In this document: piece after piece, positions 46,816 to 56,709 of the stretch
How positions within the stretch are numbered: the first letter of the stretch is position 1
How the letters are laid out: every line of letters begins with the position of its first letter
Source: Methylobacillus flagellatus KT
GTDB lineage: Bacteria > Pseudomonadota > Gammaproteobacteria > Burkholderiales > Methylophilaceae
Assembly: GCF_000013705.1 (NCBI RefSeq)
Contig: NC_007947.1
Location: 1,116,001 to 1,180,000 of the forward strand
Length of the DNA stretch: 64,000 bases
Direction: 5' to 3'
Notes under the pieces: generated by a model
Told to the model about the DNA's origin: nothing
Database searches by the model: none
The model's input: the letters and a program-made list of their open reading frames with translations, nothing else
Made by a program: the position numbers and the translations under genes

Positions 46816-47294
46816 TCAGAGTGGGAAACGGGTTTGACGTGCACCAATTGGTGGAAGGGCGGCCATGCATCATCGGTGGGGTGGAGATCCCCTTTGCCAA
46901 GGGCCTCAAGGGGCATTCAGACGCGGATGTCTTGCTGCACGCCGTCAGTGACGCCTTGCTGGGGGCTGCGGCGCTGGGGGATATTGGCAAGCACTTTCCC
47001 GATACCGACGAACGCTTCAAGGATGCGGACTCCCGGGTATTGCTGCGCCATGTCGTGGCCTTGCTCAAGGCCAAGCATTACAACATCGTGAATATCGACG
47101 CGACCATTATCGCGGAGGCACCGAAGATGGCACCGCACATTGCACGCATGGTGCAGCATATTGCGGAGGATTGCGACATCCTGGCTGATTGCGTGAACGT
47201 CAAAGCCACCACCAGTGAAAAGATGGGGTTTGTCGGGCGTGGAGAGGGCATTGCGGCACAGGCCGTTTGCCTGATACAGAAGTACCAGATTTAG
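46812..47294 (+). CDS. ispF: 2-C-methyl-D-erythritol 2,4-cyclodiphosphate synthase
   Basis: A 160-aa trimeric enzyme that cyclises CDP-methylerythritol phosphate. It begins [20 protein letters not shown], with the metal ligands of G-x-D-x-H, then [39 protein letters not shown], and the C-terminal [20 protein letters not shown]. Length is standard. The start overlaps the ispD stop (ATGA-type), so the two are translated together. Confidence 0.97.
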   Translation: MIRVGNGFDVHQLVEGRPCIIGGVEIPFAKGLKGHSDADVLLHAVSDALLGAAALGDIGKHFPDTDERFKDADSRVLLRHVVALLKAKHYNIVNIDATIIAEAPKMAPHIARMVQHIAEDCDILADCVNVKATTSEKMGFVGRGEGIAAQAVCLIQKYQI

Positions 47295-47427
47295 GGTTTA
47301 CCGTACTGATGCCATATCGCTGCGCACGATTGCGTGACCAGGCGCAGTTTCTGAAACTCAGGCACTCAATGTGATGTCGCAGGCTCAGTGCCGGCAGGGC
47401 AAGTGCAATTCACCTCTTGATGAGTCG

Positions 47428-47967
47428 TCATGCCTTGAGCAGGACGATGACGGCGCCACTGCCGCCATCCTGCTGGCGGGCCTGGGCATAGGCAATGACT
47501 TCATCTTTCTGCATGAGCCAATTGCGTAATTTGTGCTTGAGAACTGGTTCACGGTTACGCGAACTCAAGCCTTTGCCGTGGATGATGCGGACGCAGCGGA
47601 TGCCGCGCTTCCTGCAGTGTGAGAGAAACTCGGCAACATACACCCTTGCTTCGTCACTGACCATGCCATGCAGATCGATGGCAGCCTGCACCACCCAGTG
47701 CCCACGGCGTAATTTGCTTAGGATGTCAGGAGAATGTCCTTCTCGCAGATAAAGCAGCTCCTCGCCGCTTTCGAGTTCATGTGCAGGAATGTAACCATCG
47801 CTCAATGAGTCCGCCAGCGCCTGGCGCTCATCACGCAGGAACTGGCGGGGAATTGGCTTGGGAGTGGGTGCCTGATGGTATACCCTGGCTGACCTGAGCG
47901 GGCGTACATCCTTGACTGCATCAAGGAACAGTTTGATTTCGTCATCCTTGTCGCCTTGATTTGTCAT
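47428..47967 (-). CDS. Smr-domain protein (SmrA/SmrB-like)
   Basis: A 179-aa protein with an N-terminal DUF2027/linker-like region and a C-terminal Smr domain: AAIDLHGMVSDEARVYVAEF (with D-L-H-G), VRIIHGKGLSSRNREPVLKH (with H-G-K-G) and AVIVLLKA at the end. Smr proteins are endonucleases; SmrB cleaves mRNA at collided ribosomes. The D-L-H and H-G-K-G catalytic motifs are intact. Whether this is SmrA or SmrB cannot be settled by eye. It lies after trxB on the same strand, separated by a terminator. Confidence 0.9.
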   Translation of the reverse strand: MTNQGDKDDEIKLFLDAVKDVRPLRSARVYHQAPTPKPIPRQFLRDERQALADSLSDGYIPAHELESGEELLYLREGHSPDILSKLRRGHWVVQAAIDLHGMVSDEARVYVAEFLSHCRKRGIRCVRIIHGKGLSSRNREPVLKHKLRNWLMQKDEVIAYAQARQQDGGSGAVIVLLKA

Positions 47968-47981
47968 GTATTGCCCACCCC

Positions 47982-48010
47982 AGAAAGAAACCCGCAGAAA
48001 ATCCTGCGGG
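47982..48010 (-). terminator. Rho-independent terminator after trxB
   Basis: On the minus strand, a 7-bp GC-rich stem (48004-48010 with 47991-47997), a 6-nt loop and the T-rich tail TTTCTTTCT (47982-47990). It starts 5 bp after the trxB stop and precedes the Smr gene start at 47967. Confidence 0.82.
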
Positions 48011-48015
48011 AACGC

Positions 48016-48993
<978 letters not shown>

Positions 48994-49024
48994 CTAAATG
49001 TGCAATATTCAAAAGGGCGAAATG

Positions 49025-49495
49025 TTAGGGCTTTTCCAGCAGGCTGCGCAACATCCAAGCCGTTTTTTCATGGATCTGCAGGCGTTGCGTCAGCAGGTCC
49101 GCAGTCGCTTCATCGGAAGCTTTTTCTGCTGCGGGGAATACCGAGCGCGCAGTGCGTACGACAGCTTCATGGCCAGAGACCAGTGCCTTGATCATGTCCT
49201 GGGCATGGGGAACACCGTCAGTTTCCTCAATGGAGGTGAGCTTGCTGAACTCCTTATAGGTGCCTGGCGCAGGAAAGTCGAGTGAGCGAATACGTTCTGC
49301 AATCTGGTCAACTGCAGTCCACAGCTCGTTGTATTGCTCTTCGAACATCAGGTGCAGGGTGCGGAATTGCGGGCCGGTCACATTCCAGTGGAAGTAATGG
49401 GTCTTGAGATACAACGTATAAGTGTCTGCAAGGAAGCGCGAAAGCCCTTCAGCGATTTTCTTGCGGTCCTTTTCACTGATGCCGATATCTACCAT
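49025..49495 (-). CDS. dps: Dps-family ferritin-like DNA-protection protein
   Basis: A 156-aa mini-ferritin that oxidises and stores iron using peroxide. The inter-subunit ferroxidase motif is [20 protein letters not shown] followed by [19 protein letters not shown], matching the Dps H-x-x-x-W...D/E-E-Q-Y pattern. The C-terminal helix [19 protein letters not shown] is typical. ATG 49495 has AAAGGAG a few bases upstream; the open frame beyond it is untranslated leader. It may be OxyR- or stationary-phase controlled, but I saw no clear operator. Confidence 0.94.
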   Translation of the reverse strand: MVDIGISEKDRKKIAEGLSRFLADTYTLYLKTHYFHWNVTGPQFRTLHLMFEEQYNELWTAVDQIAERIRSLDFPAPGTYKEFSKLTSIEETDGVPHAQDMIKALVSGHEAVVRTARSVFPAAEKASDEATADLLTQRLQIHEKTAWMLRSLLEKP

Positions 49496-49816
49496 GTTGT
49501 TCTCCTTTGTTTGCGGTGAAATACAATCCACGATCAGGCCCATGGGGAATCTGCGCGGATGAGCTTAAGCTTGCCTGTTACCAGACCATCAAGCCACTGC
49601 TTAGTTTCGCTAGTTTAGGCGTCGCTCCAGGGGAGTGCAAATTGATTGTGTTTATTTGGCTGATAGTCTGGGTTAATGATTCGCATGCATTGAGTCGAGA
49701 GATATGCGCAGTCTGGCAATGCAGGAACTATCTTCGATGATTGATATCCAAGCGCTCGACAGGAACACAATTCCTGCCGTGTCGATTAAACTCCCAAAAG
49801 GAAAAGGAAGTGAAGT
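49496..49816. other. Gap upstream of dps with no supported gene
   Basis: About 320 bp that must hold the dps promoter. Short open frames here lack ribosome sites and read as noise. No hairpin terminator or repeat stands out. Confidence 0.4.
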
Positions 49817-50020
49817 ATGTTGGTATCGGAAGTACGCTCATCTTCAAGCCAGGCAAGCCAGGTGCTGCAATCTGGGAAATTGGCTCCTCGTCTCCATCAT
49901 TCTCAATATATTCCCGCTGAAAATGTTGCTGAAAAAGAAGCAGCATTCGATCGCATCAGTCGCGCGGGCAACCAGAGTGCATTGGTCAGGAATATCGATG
50001 CATTTTGCGATTGCGTCTGA
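49817..50020 (+). CDS. Possible 67-aa hypothetical protein
   Basis: A short plus-strand frame, MLVSEVRSSSSQASQVLQSG ... NVAEKEAAFDRISRAGNQSA ... DAFCDCV. AAGGAAG lies six bases before the ATG, which is the main support. The sequence looks helical with no signal peptide and matches no family I recognise. It stands alone between dps and a surface-protein gene on the other strand, so it may be chance. Confidence 0.3.
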   Translation: MLVSEVRSSSSQASQVLQSGKLAPRLHHSQYIPAENVAEKEAAFDRISRAGNQSALVRNIDAFCDCV

Positions 50021-50143
50021 CATGGTGCTGTCGCGCTTGTAAAAGTGGCTGGGGTTGGCTCCGGCCATTATTACTAATTGCCATATAAGCTTTCTTGTTG
50101 CGGAACGCGCAATGGCAATGATGTGCACACCAAAATATATCAA

Positions 50144-50172
50144 GGGCGTCAGCAGCATTGCCGCTGACGCCC
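50144..50172 (-). terminator. Terminator after the first exosortase-type surface protein
   Basis: On the minus strand a perfect 10-bp stem (50163-50172 with 50144-50153) with a 9-nt loop, then TTGATATATTTT. It starts 30 bp after the stop at 50203. A related hairpin follows the paralog at 51234-51262. Confidence 0.8.
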
Positions 50173-50202
50173 CAACCTTGCTGGATGAAGCCAGTCAGTT
50201 GA

Positions 50203-50934
50203 TTACAGAGCGCGACGACGGCGCGCGACTGCACCCAGCACACCCAAGCCGGCCAGCAACATAGCATAGGTACTGGCTTCTGGCACTGCGGCTACCAGTC
50301 CGGGAGTGACAGCCCATACATGGAACTGAAAGTTGTTCCTGCTGAAGAAGTACTGATTACCAATGCTGGTATAGAAGGCCCACGCAAATGTATCGAGCGA
50401 TGCGTGCTCTGTGCCAGTCCAGTAAGTCCAACTCTGCTCATTGTCAAACATGTCGGTGTCGGGAATAGCTTTGCCTTGTATACCCCCCAGTTCCTGGTAG
50501 AACAGTTCCGGTAGTTCATCCCCAGCGGCAGTACCATTTGTCGGAGTGTTGTAGCCAGCTTGTGCATTGACGACCGTGGGCAGACGCCATTGGTCGCTAC
50601 CACCATAATTGACGCTGTTCAGATAATCGACAAAGGCAAACCCGCCCCACCAGCTAACTCGGCCATTGCTGGTGTTGAAGTCGCTGGCGTCTATGGTTTG
50701 CAGACCAAAATGTGGGTCATTGAAGGTAGGAGTCACTGCAATGATCTTGTCGATGAGCGTGTTGTCTGCGTCATACAGGGTTTTGAACAGGTTGGCATCC
50801 TTGGTCCAGGTGACATCGCTGACCGAGCTATATACAAGCTCTACACCGTTGGGATTGTAGCTGGTGAGTTCAGCGTGGACGTTGATGCTGGCAAACAACA
50901 GGGCGCTGGCCAGTAAAGCAGGCTTGAAGTACAT
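50203..50934 (-). CDS. PEP-CTERM-like surface protein with Lcl/DUF1566-type domain (copy 1)
   Basis: A 243-aa exported protein. Signal peptide MYFKPALLASALLFASINVH, then a domain with LVYSSVSDVTWTKDANLFKT, ASDFNTSNGRVSWWGGFAFV, GSDQWRLPTV and TYWTGTEHAS, that is the W-R-L-P-T and Y-W-(T/S) pattern of DUF1566 (Lcl C-terminal) domains. It ends with an exosortase-type sorting tail: VPEASTYAMLLAGLGVLGAV then ARRRRAL. The motif is VPEA rather than VPEP. It is anchored or processed at the outer surface if an exosortase exists in the genome; none is in the window. It is a close paralog of the next gene upstream. Confidence 0.88.
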   Translation of the reverse strand: MYFKPALLASALLFASINVHAELTSYNPNGVELVYSSVSDVTWTKDANLFKTLYDADNTLIDKIIAVTPTFNDPHFGLQTIDASDFNTSNGRVSWWGGFAFVDYLNSVNYGGSDQWRLPTVVNAQAGYNTPTNGTAAGDELPELFYQELGGIQGKAIPDTDMFDNEQSWTYWTGTEHASLDTFAWAFYTSIGNQYFFSRNNFQFHVWAVTPGLVAAVPEASTYAMLLAGLGVLGAVARRRRAL

Positions 50935-51233
50935 GAAATAGCTCCTTTATGCAGAATGGTGAAAAATGATCAAGCAATACTAAAAGTCAAGCTACAGCGC
51001 TGATTCATGACAGCGCTGCAAGGTGGTACTGCATGGAGTTTCAATTGATGAGGTTGCAACAGTTTGAATGAGGTAACTAATTGAGATGGGGCTTGCCATG
51101 ATGGCATGGTGATATTTCTAGCGCCTGACATCACGGCCGTTGCTACACCTACTTTCCGCGATCAGGAGCCGACTCAACACCGCCTTGGGGGCGCGGGAGT
51201 ACCAGCAACAATAGATATGGCACCAAATGAAAA
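50935..51233. other. Spacer between the two surface-protein paralogs
   Basis: About 300 bp with the promoter of copy 1 and the end of copy 2. The block at 51011-51037 closely matches 52094-52122 in front of copy 2, so the duplication included upstream regulatory DNA. No separate gene is supported. Confidence 0.6.
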
Positions 51234-51262
51234 GGGCGCCACCGGCAGAGCCGCTGACGCCC
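51234..51262 (-). terminator. Terminator after the second surface-protein paralog
   Basis: On the minus strand a 13-bp stem with one wobble and one mismatch (51250-51262 with 51234-51246), a 3-nt loop and TTTTCATTT. It is a diverged copy of the hairpin at 50144-50172. Confidence 0.72.
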
Positions 51263-51292
51263 GAATTTCACTGGATGAATCCAGCTGATGGA

Positions 51293-52021
51293 TTACTTGG
51301 CGCGACGACGACGCATCACTGCGCCGAGAATGCCGAGGCCAGCCAACAACATGGCAGTGGTGTTGGCTTCAGGGACTGCAGCTACCATGCCAGGCGTGAC
51401 AGCCCATACATAGCGATCAAGGCCGCGGATGTTGGTTGCCTGGTAGCCATTGTTGGTGTTGAAGTTCCATGCGTGGGCATTGTTGGCGGGGTACAGTGTT
51501 TCAGTCCAGTAAGTGCCAGTCTGCTCGTTATCAAAGTAGGCTGTGTCTGGAATAGATGTACCAGCGGTTGCGCCCAGTTCCTGATAGAACAACTCAGGGA
51601 ACTCATCGCCGGCGGCAGCGCCATTGCCGGGAAGATTATATCCTTGTAGGCGGCCGGAAACTGAGGGCAGGCGCCATTGGTTGCTGCCGCCGTAGCTGAT
51701 GTCGTTCAGGTAGTCGACAAACGCCAACGCACCCCACCAATCGGCAGTGCCGTTGGAAGTGTCGAAGTTATTTGCGCTGAGAGTTTGTAGGCCCCAAGTC
51801 ACGTCATTGAATGTAGGAGTCACCGCAATGATCTTGTCGATGAGCGTGTTGTCCGCGTCATACATGGACTTGAGCAGGTTGGCATCCTTGGTCCAGGTGA
51901 CATTGCTGATCGAGCTATAGACGAGTTCTGCACCATTGGGGTTGTAGCTGGTCAACTCGGCTTGAGCGTTGATGCTGGCAAACAGCAGGGCGCTGGCCAA
52001 CAAAGCGGGTTTGAAATACAT
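51293..52021 (-). CDS. PEP-CTERM-like surface protein with Lcl/DUF1566-type domain (copy 2)
   Basis: A 242-aa paralog of the 50203-50934 protein, strongly similar along its full length: same signal peptide (MYFKPALLASALLFASINAQ), VTWTKDANLLKSMYDADNTL, IDKIIAVTPTFND, YGGSNQWRLPSV and YWTETLYP. The C-terminal sorting tail is VPEANTTAMLLAGLGILGAV followed by MRRRRAK. Differences cluster in the middle (NISYGG region, GRLQGYNLPGN), as expected for surface-exposed segments. Function is unknown. It is upstream of copy 1 on the same strand but has its own terminator, so the two are probably separate transcripts. Confidence 0.88.
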   Translation of the reverse strand: MYFKPALLASALLFASINAQAELTSYNPNGAELVYSSISNVTWTKDANLLKSMYDADNTLIDKIIAVTPTFNDVTWGLQTLSANNFDTSNGTADWWGALAFVDYLNDISYGGSNQWRLPSVSGRLQGYNLPGNGAAAGDEFPELFYQELGATAGTSIPDTAYFDNEQTGTYWTETLYPANNAHAWNFNTNNGYQATNIRGLDRYVWAVTPGMVAAVPEANTTAMLLAGLGILGAVMRRRRAK

Positions 52022-52396
52022 GTGATAATTCCTTTTAAGGTTAAAAAATCAGCAAACAATACTAGAAATGCGAACTGCGACATTGTCGAACTGCAGCACT
52101 GCAAAGGTAGTACTGGGATGGATTGTGAAGACTGGGGGTTTCAGGAGTTTGAATGGGGACCTAGTCTGATGAGCTTCAGCATAGCGTCAAGGGATTATGC
52201 TGCCCTGATGGGCGTCAAGATGCCCGGCCCCGAGGTATCACTGGAGCGGCCATGATGGTTCGCCCAGAAGATGCCAGCCCTGACCATTGATGGTTTTATA
52301 TTCCCTGCATGGTTTACGATCAGGCACCGGTTCGGAATCGGCTTGATACTGTATAATCAGGGCAGCTTAAATTTCGTCGCCGGATCCTGAATCATC
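52022..52396 (+). promoter_or_regulatory. Divergent control region of surface protein copy 2 and ftsK
   Basis: A 375-bp gap without a supported gene. At the left it holds the promoter side of copy 2, with the block 52094-52122 shared with copy 1. At the right a TATAAT (52352-52357) preceded directly by TG, with TTCGGA at 52331-52336 as a weak -35 (15-bp spacer), is a likely ftsK promoter. Confidence 0.5.
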
Positions 52397-54694
52397 TTGT
52401 TTTTCCAGAAAAAAAACACACCGCTCAACAGCCGCCGTCAAGCTGAGCCCCAAGCCACGCCTGGTATTGTCAAGGAGGCATGGTGGCTTGTCCTGGTCGT
52501 CGTCGGCCTGTATCTCGCGCTGATTCTATTGACTTACCACAGTGCCGACCCTGCCTGGTCGCATAGCACAAGCGACAGTGATCTGACGCGAAATGCAGGA
52601 GGTGCGCTGGGCGCCTGGTTGTCCGACATCCTGCTTTACCTGTTTGGTTTTTCTGCCTGGTGGTGGGTGGTGCTGGCGTTTTATGCCATGTGGCTGGTCT
52701 ACTTGCGCCTGGAAGTGGATGAGGCCGAGCGCAAACCCTTGATCTGGCTGAATCTGACGGGGTTCCTGATGCTACTTTTGTCCTCAGCAGCATTGGAGGC
52801 AGGGCATTTTCATACCTTGGATGTGGAGTTGCCCATGGCGGCAGGCGGCATGTTGGGATCCTTGGTGGATGCCGGCCTGCAGGCAATGCTGGGGTTCGCA
52901 GGCTCTACATTGGTATTGCTGTTATTGCTGGCTGTAGGTTTCAGCCTGTTCACCGGCTGGTCTTGGATATCGATCGCGGAAAAAGTCGGCGCTGGATTGG
53001 AGTCGGCCTATCACTACATGATTGAACGTTGGCAGGACTACCAGGACAGGAAGGCAGGCAAGGCCGCCGAGCAGCAGCGCAACGAATTCGTGGACAATGA
53101 GCGCAAGCGTACCGAGGATCGCCAGCCCGTGCAGATCGAGTTGCCACCCACCTTCGAGATCGTGAAAAGCGAGCGCGTGCAGCGCGAGAAGCAGACGCCA
53201 TTATTCGAAGCCTTGCCGGATTCGCCTTTGCCGCCCCTGCACTTGCTGGACGAGCCCAGCGGCGTGGTGGAAGTTCAGTCTGCCGAGACGCTGGAATTTA
53301 CCTCCCGTCTGATTGAACGCAAGCTCATGGACTTCGGCATTGAGGTCAAGGTGGTCACCGCATTGCCAGGGCCAGTCATCACGCGATATGAAATCGAGCC
53401 GGCGGCAGGGGTTAAGGGCAGCCAAGTCGCCAATCTCTCCAAGGACTTGGCACGGGCATTGTCCGTGGTCAGTGTACGCGTGGTGGAGACTATTCCGGGC
53501 AAAACCTACATGGGACTGGAAATCCCCAACCCCAAACGCCAGATTGTTTACCTATCCGAGATTCTCGGTTCGCAGGTGTATGCCGAAGTGAGTTCGCCAC
53601 TGGCGATTGCCATGGGCAAGGATATTTCCGGCAAGCCCGTGGTGGCCGACCTTGCCAAGATGCCTCACGTGCTGGTCGCGGGCACTACCGGATCGGGCAA
53701 GTCGGTGGCGATCAACGCCATGATCCTGAGCCTGATTTACAAGGCGGAACCGAGCAAGGTACGCCTGATTCTGATCGATCCCAAAATGCTGGAACTGTCT
53801 GTGTACGACGCGATTCCACATTTGCTTGCCCCGGTGATTACCGATATGCGCCAGGCGGGCAATGCGCTCAACTGGAGCGTGGCGGAAATGGAACGGCGCT
53901 ATAAGCTGATGTCCATGCTGGGCGTGCGCAACCTGGCTGGCTACAACCAGAAAATCCGTGACGCGGAAAAGGAAGGCAAGTCGATTCCGCACCCATTCAG
54001 CCTGACGCCGGATGAACCCGAGCCGCTGGAAGAGCTGCCGTTGATCGTCGTGGTGATCGATGAGTTGGCCGACCTCATGATGGTGGTCGGCAAGAAGGTG
54101 GAAGAACCGATCGCGCGTCTCGCACAGAAGGCCCGTGCCTGCGGTATCCACCTCGTGGTGGCGACCCAGCGCCCTTCGGTGGACGTCATCACCGGCCTGA
54201 TCAAGGCCAATATCCCGACGCGCGTGGCATTTCAGGTGTCGAGCAAGATAGATTCGCGCACCATCCTCGACCAGATGGGCGCGGAAGCGCTGCTGGGCCA
54301 GGGCGACATGCTCTACCAGCCTCCTGGTACCAGCGATCCGCAGCGTGTGCATGGTGCATTTGTATCAGACCAGGAAGTACACCGCGTAGTGGAGTACCTC
54401 AAGCAGCAGGGTGAGCCGAACTATATCGAGGGTATTCTCACGGGGGGCAGCGAGGATGGCGGCGAGGCCGGGGAACTTGGCGAGAGCGGTGGCGAGGCCG
54501 ATCCGCTCTACGACGAGGCTGTTGCCATCGTGCTCAAGTCGCGTCGCGCGTCCATTTCATCCGTCCAGCGCCAGCTGCGCATCGGCTACAACCGTGCCGC
54601 GCGCCTGATCGAGGAAATGGAGCGGGCCGGATTGGTGTCTGCCATGCAGAGCAATGGCAACCGGGAAGTGATTGCGCCGAATAACCATGATTAA
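52397..54694 (+). CDS. ftsK: DNA translocase FtsK
   Basis: A 765-aa septal DNA pump that resolves chromosomes at division. Four membrane helices lie in the first 200 residues (for example [20 protein letters not shown]), then a short linker, the motor domain with Walker [21 protein letters not shown] and [15 protein letters not shown], and the gamma winged helix ([20 protein letters not shown] continuing [20 protein letters not shown]) that reads polar KOPS sites. The linker is short compared with E. coli FtsK (1329 aa). The only in-frame start before the helices is TTG at 52397, because a TGA lies three codons upstream. Confidence 0.96.
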   Translation: MFFQKKNTPLNSRRQAEPQATPGIVKEAWWLVLVVVGLYLALILLTYHSADPAWSHSTSDSDLTRNAGGALGAWLSDILLYLFGFSAWWWVVLAFYAMWLVYLRLEVDEAERKPLIWLNLTGFLMLLLSSAALEAGHFHTLDVELPMAAGGMLGSLVDAGLQAMLGFAGSTLVLLLLLAVGFSLFTGWSWISIAEKVGAGLESAYHYMIERWQDYQDRKAGKAAEQQRNEFVDNERKRTEDRQPVQIELPPTFEIVKSERVQREKQTPLFEALPDSPLPPLHLLDEPSGVVEVQSAETLEFTSRLIERKLMDFGIEVKVVTALPGPVITRYEIEPAAGVKGSQVANLSKDLARALSVVSVRVVETIPGKTYMGLEIPNPKRQIVYLSEILGSQVYAEVSSPLAIAMGKDISGKPVVADLAKMPHVLVAGTTGSGKSVAINAMILSLIYKAEPSKVRLILIDPKMLELSVYDAIPHLLAPVITDMRQAGNALNWSVAEMERRYKLMSMLGVRNLAGYNQKIRDAEKEGKSIPHPFSLTPDEPEPLEELPLIVVVIDELADLMMVVGKKVEEPIARLAQKARACGIHLVVATQRPSVDVITGLIKANIPTRVAFQVSSKIDSRTILDQMGAEALLGQGDMLYQPPGTSDPQRVHGAFVSDQEVHRVVEYLKQQGEPNYIEGILTGGSEDGGEAGELGESGGEADPLYDEAVAIVLKSRRASISSVQRQLRIGYNRAARLIEEMERAGLVSAMQSNGNREVIAPNNHD

Positions 54695-54711
54695 GCATTG
54701 AAGGGCACAGC

Positions 54712-55329
54712 ATGAGGTTTTTAGCAGTAGCCACCATGGTGGTAGCATTGATGGTCCCCTGGTCCGTACGCGCAGATGGCGTAGAGTCGCTCAAGGCGTT
54801 TTTCAAGTCCACTAGCGCCATGCGCGCGCATTTCCGCCAGGTCGTGACCGATGCCCAGGGCAACAAGGTGCAGGAGGTCGAAGGCCATATGCAATTGCAG
54901 CGCCCTGGCAAATTCAGGTGGGATTACAACAAGCCTTATGTGCAGCAGATCGTGGGGGATGGCGAGAAGGTCTGGCTATACGACCCCGATCTCAATCAAC
55001 TGACCGTGCGCCCCATGAGCAAGGCAATCGGTTCCAGCCCTGCTTCACTGCTGGCTGGTGCGCAGGATGCCGAGCGCAATTTCACTCTGACTACTGTCAT
55101 CCGGTCTGATGGCCTGGCGTGGGCGCAGGCGGTGCCCAAGGCGGAAGACAGCGGGTTCGACAAGGTATTGTTGGGCTTCAAGGGCGACGAATTGCAGAAG
55201 ATGGAGCTGCACGATAGTTTCGGGCATGTCACCAGCATTCAGTTCAGCCAACTGCAGCGCAACCCGGCCATCGCCAATAGCAGCTTCCAGTTTGTCGTAC
55301 CTGCCGGGGCTGATGTGGTGGGCGAGTAA
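54712..55329 (+). CDS. lolA: Outer-membrane lipoprotein carrier protein LolA
   Basis: A 205-aa periplasmic carrier that takes lipoproteins from LolCDE to LolB. It has a signal peptide (MRFLAVATMVVALMVPWSVR, cut at RADG), the LolA opening LKAFFKSTSAMRAHFRQVV, then GHMQLQRPGKFRWDYNKPYV, QQIVGDGEKVWLYDPDLNQ and VTSIQFSQLQRNPAI. It follows ftsK by 17 bp, the conserved ftsK-lolA order. Its TAA directly abuts the GTG of the Slam-like gene. Confidence 0.96.
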   Translation: MRFLAVATMVVALMVPWSVRADGVESLKAFFKSTSAMRAHFRQVVTDAQGNKVQEVEGHMQLQRPGKFRWDYNKPYVQQIVGDGEKVWLYDPDLNQLTVRPMSKAIGSSPASLLAGAQDAERNFTLTTVIRSDGLAWAQAVPKAEDSGFDKVLLGFKGDELQKMELHDSFGHVTSIQFSQLQRNPAIANSSFQFVVPAGADVVGE

Positions 55330-56679
55330 GTGATCCTGCTCAGGCAATGCATGGCGGGAGTGATCCTGTTGTTGATGGGCGAAGGGCTAGCTTGCGCGCA
55401 TGATACGGCCTTGCTCGACAAGGCAGGCCGCTTGATGGCCAGCCGTGACTATGCTGCAGCCTATGCTTTGCTGGAGCCGGTGGAGTCCGAGTATTCCGGC
55501 GACCCTGCATATGACATGCTATTCGGCCTGGCGGCGATTGACAGCGGTCATGTGACGCGCGGCGTGTTCGCGCTTGAGCGCGTGCTTGCGGTCCAGCCGT
55601 ATAACGGCAATGCCAGGGCGCAGATTGCGCGCGCGTATTTTCTTCTGGGCGAGCAAGAAGCTGCCCGCGCTGAGTTCAGGAATGTGCTCAACCAGCAACC
55701 GCCTGAAGAGATCACCCAGGTGATCAATCGCTACATGAGCGCGATCGACAAGGCCCAGGGGTTGACGACGGCATTCTCTGCGTATCTTGAAGGCGGAGTG
55801 GGTCATGATTCGAATGTGAACAGTGCCACGGCCGCCAGTTCTGTTACCGTCGCTGTCCCTGCGCTGGGCGGCTTGATTGTGGATATTGGCCTTGACCGTC
55901 AAGCCCGCGAGTCGAGCGATAACTATACCAATCTTGCTGGAGGCATTTCGTTTCGCACCCCATTGGCAAGACGGTTTGCGTTGTTTGCCGGTATCAATGC
56001 GTCTCAGCGGTTGAATCGGCATCAGGATGCCTTTGATCTGGGAATGCTGGATGCGAATGTTGGGCTGAGTTATCGTCAGCACCGGGATACCTATACCGTA
56101 GCCGCGCAGGCGAATAGCCTCAGCCTCGATGACCAGACTTATCGTCGGGCATACGGCATCAACATGCAATGGCAGCGCGACATTGATACCAAGAATCAAG
56201 TCAACCTGTTTGCCCAGGTTTCGCGCCTGGCCTATCCCGACAACAGGATTCGGGATGCTGACCGATATATTGTAGGCGGAGGGTGGGCTCATGTCTTCGA
56301 TGGGGACCTGACGCCTTTATTGTTTGTGAGTGGCTATGGAGGAAAGGAACAGGCAAGGAACGAGTATGCGGACTTCCTCAGCTATCGTGTCCATGGTGTG
56401 CGCAGCGGGGGCCAGCTGACTCTCAGGCCGAATCTTGTCGCGTTCACAACATTGGGATACGAGAACCGCCGACATGATGAGCCGGAAACATTCCCTTTTC
56501 TTTTCGCGACACGCGAGGACAAGCAGCTGGATGCCAGTGTGGGATTAAGGTATCTGCCGGGATACAATTGGATTATCAAGCCGCAATTCACTTTTATTCG
56601 TAATGACTCCACGGTTGAACTCTACAGCTTTGACCGTTATATGGTCTCGGTCAGCGTCCGACGTGAGTTCAACTGGTAG
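55330..56679 (+). CDS. Slam-like outer-membrane protein (TPR plus DUF560 barrel)
   Basis: A 449-aa protein. It starts with GTG at 55330, immediately after the lolA stop, giving a signal peptide MILLRQCMAGVILLLMGEGL cut near ACA. Residues about 25-140 are TPR-type helices (FGLAAIDSGHVTRGVFALER, ARAYFLLGEQEAARAEFRNV), and from about 150 alternating beta strands begin with AYLEGGVGHDSNVNSAT and end in VSVSVRREFNW. This is the layout of surface lipoprotein assembly modulators (Slam, DUF560), which move cargo proteins across the outer membrane. A FecR/barrel protein follows within 31 bp and is the likely cargo. The pair is inserted between lolA and rarA. Confidence 0.85.
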   Translation: MILLRQCMAGVILLLMGEGLACAHDTALLDKAGRLMASRDYAAAYALLEPVESEYSGDPAYDMLFGLAAIDSGHVTRGVFALERVLAVQPYNGNARAQIARAYFLLGEQEAARAEFRNVLNQQPPEEITQVINRYMSAIDKAQGLTTAFSAYLEGGVGHDSNVNSATAASSVTVAVPALGGLIVDIGLDRQARESSDNYTNLAGGISFRTPLARRFALFAGINASQRLNRHQDAFDLGMLDANVGLSYRQHRDTYTVAAQANSLSLDDQTYRRAYGINMQWQRDIDTKNQVNLFAQVSRLAYPDNRIRDADRYIVGGGWAHVFDGDLTPLLFVSGYGGKEQARNEYADFLSYRVHGVRSGGQLTLRPNLVAFTTLGYENRRHDEPETFPFLFATREDKQLDASVGLRYLPGYNWIIKPQFTFIRNDSTVELYSFDRYMVSVSVRREFNW

Positions 56680-56702
56680 GCGAAATCAACTGGTAGGCGA
56701 AA
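56669..56702 (+). repeat. Perfect 17-bp tandem duplication spanning a stop codon
   Basis: Units 56669-56685 and 56686-56702 are identical. The first contains the end and TAG stop of the Slam-like gene, and the second repeats it in front of the FecR-type gene, adding a spacer just before its ribosome site (AGAGGA). It looks like a recent slippage event. Confidence 0.95.
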
Positions 56703-56709
56703 GAGGACT

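Noticed and set aside
50997..51040. Sigma-54 promoter in front of the surface-protein paralogs
   Set aside because: TTGCAG occurs in both upstream blocks, but no GG lies ten bases before its GC in either copy, so the -24/-12 rule is not met.
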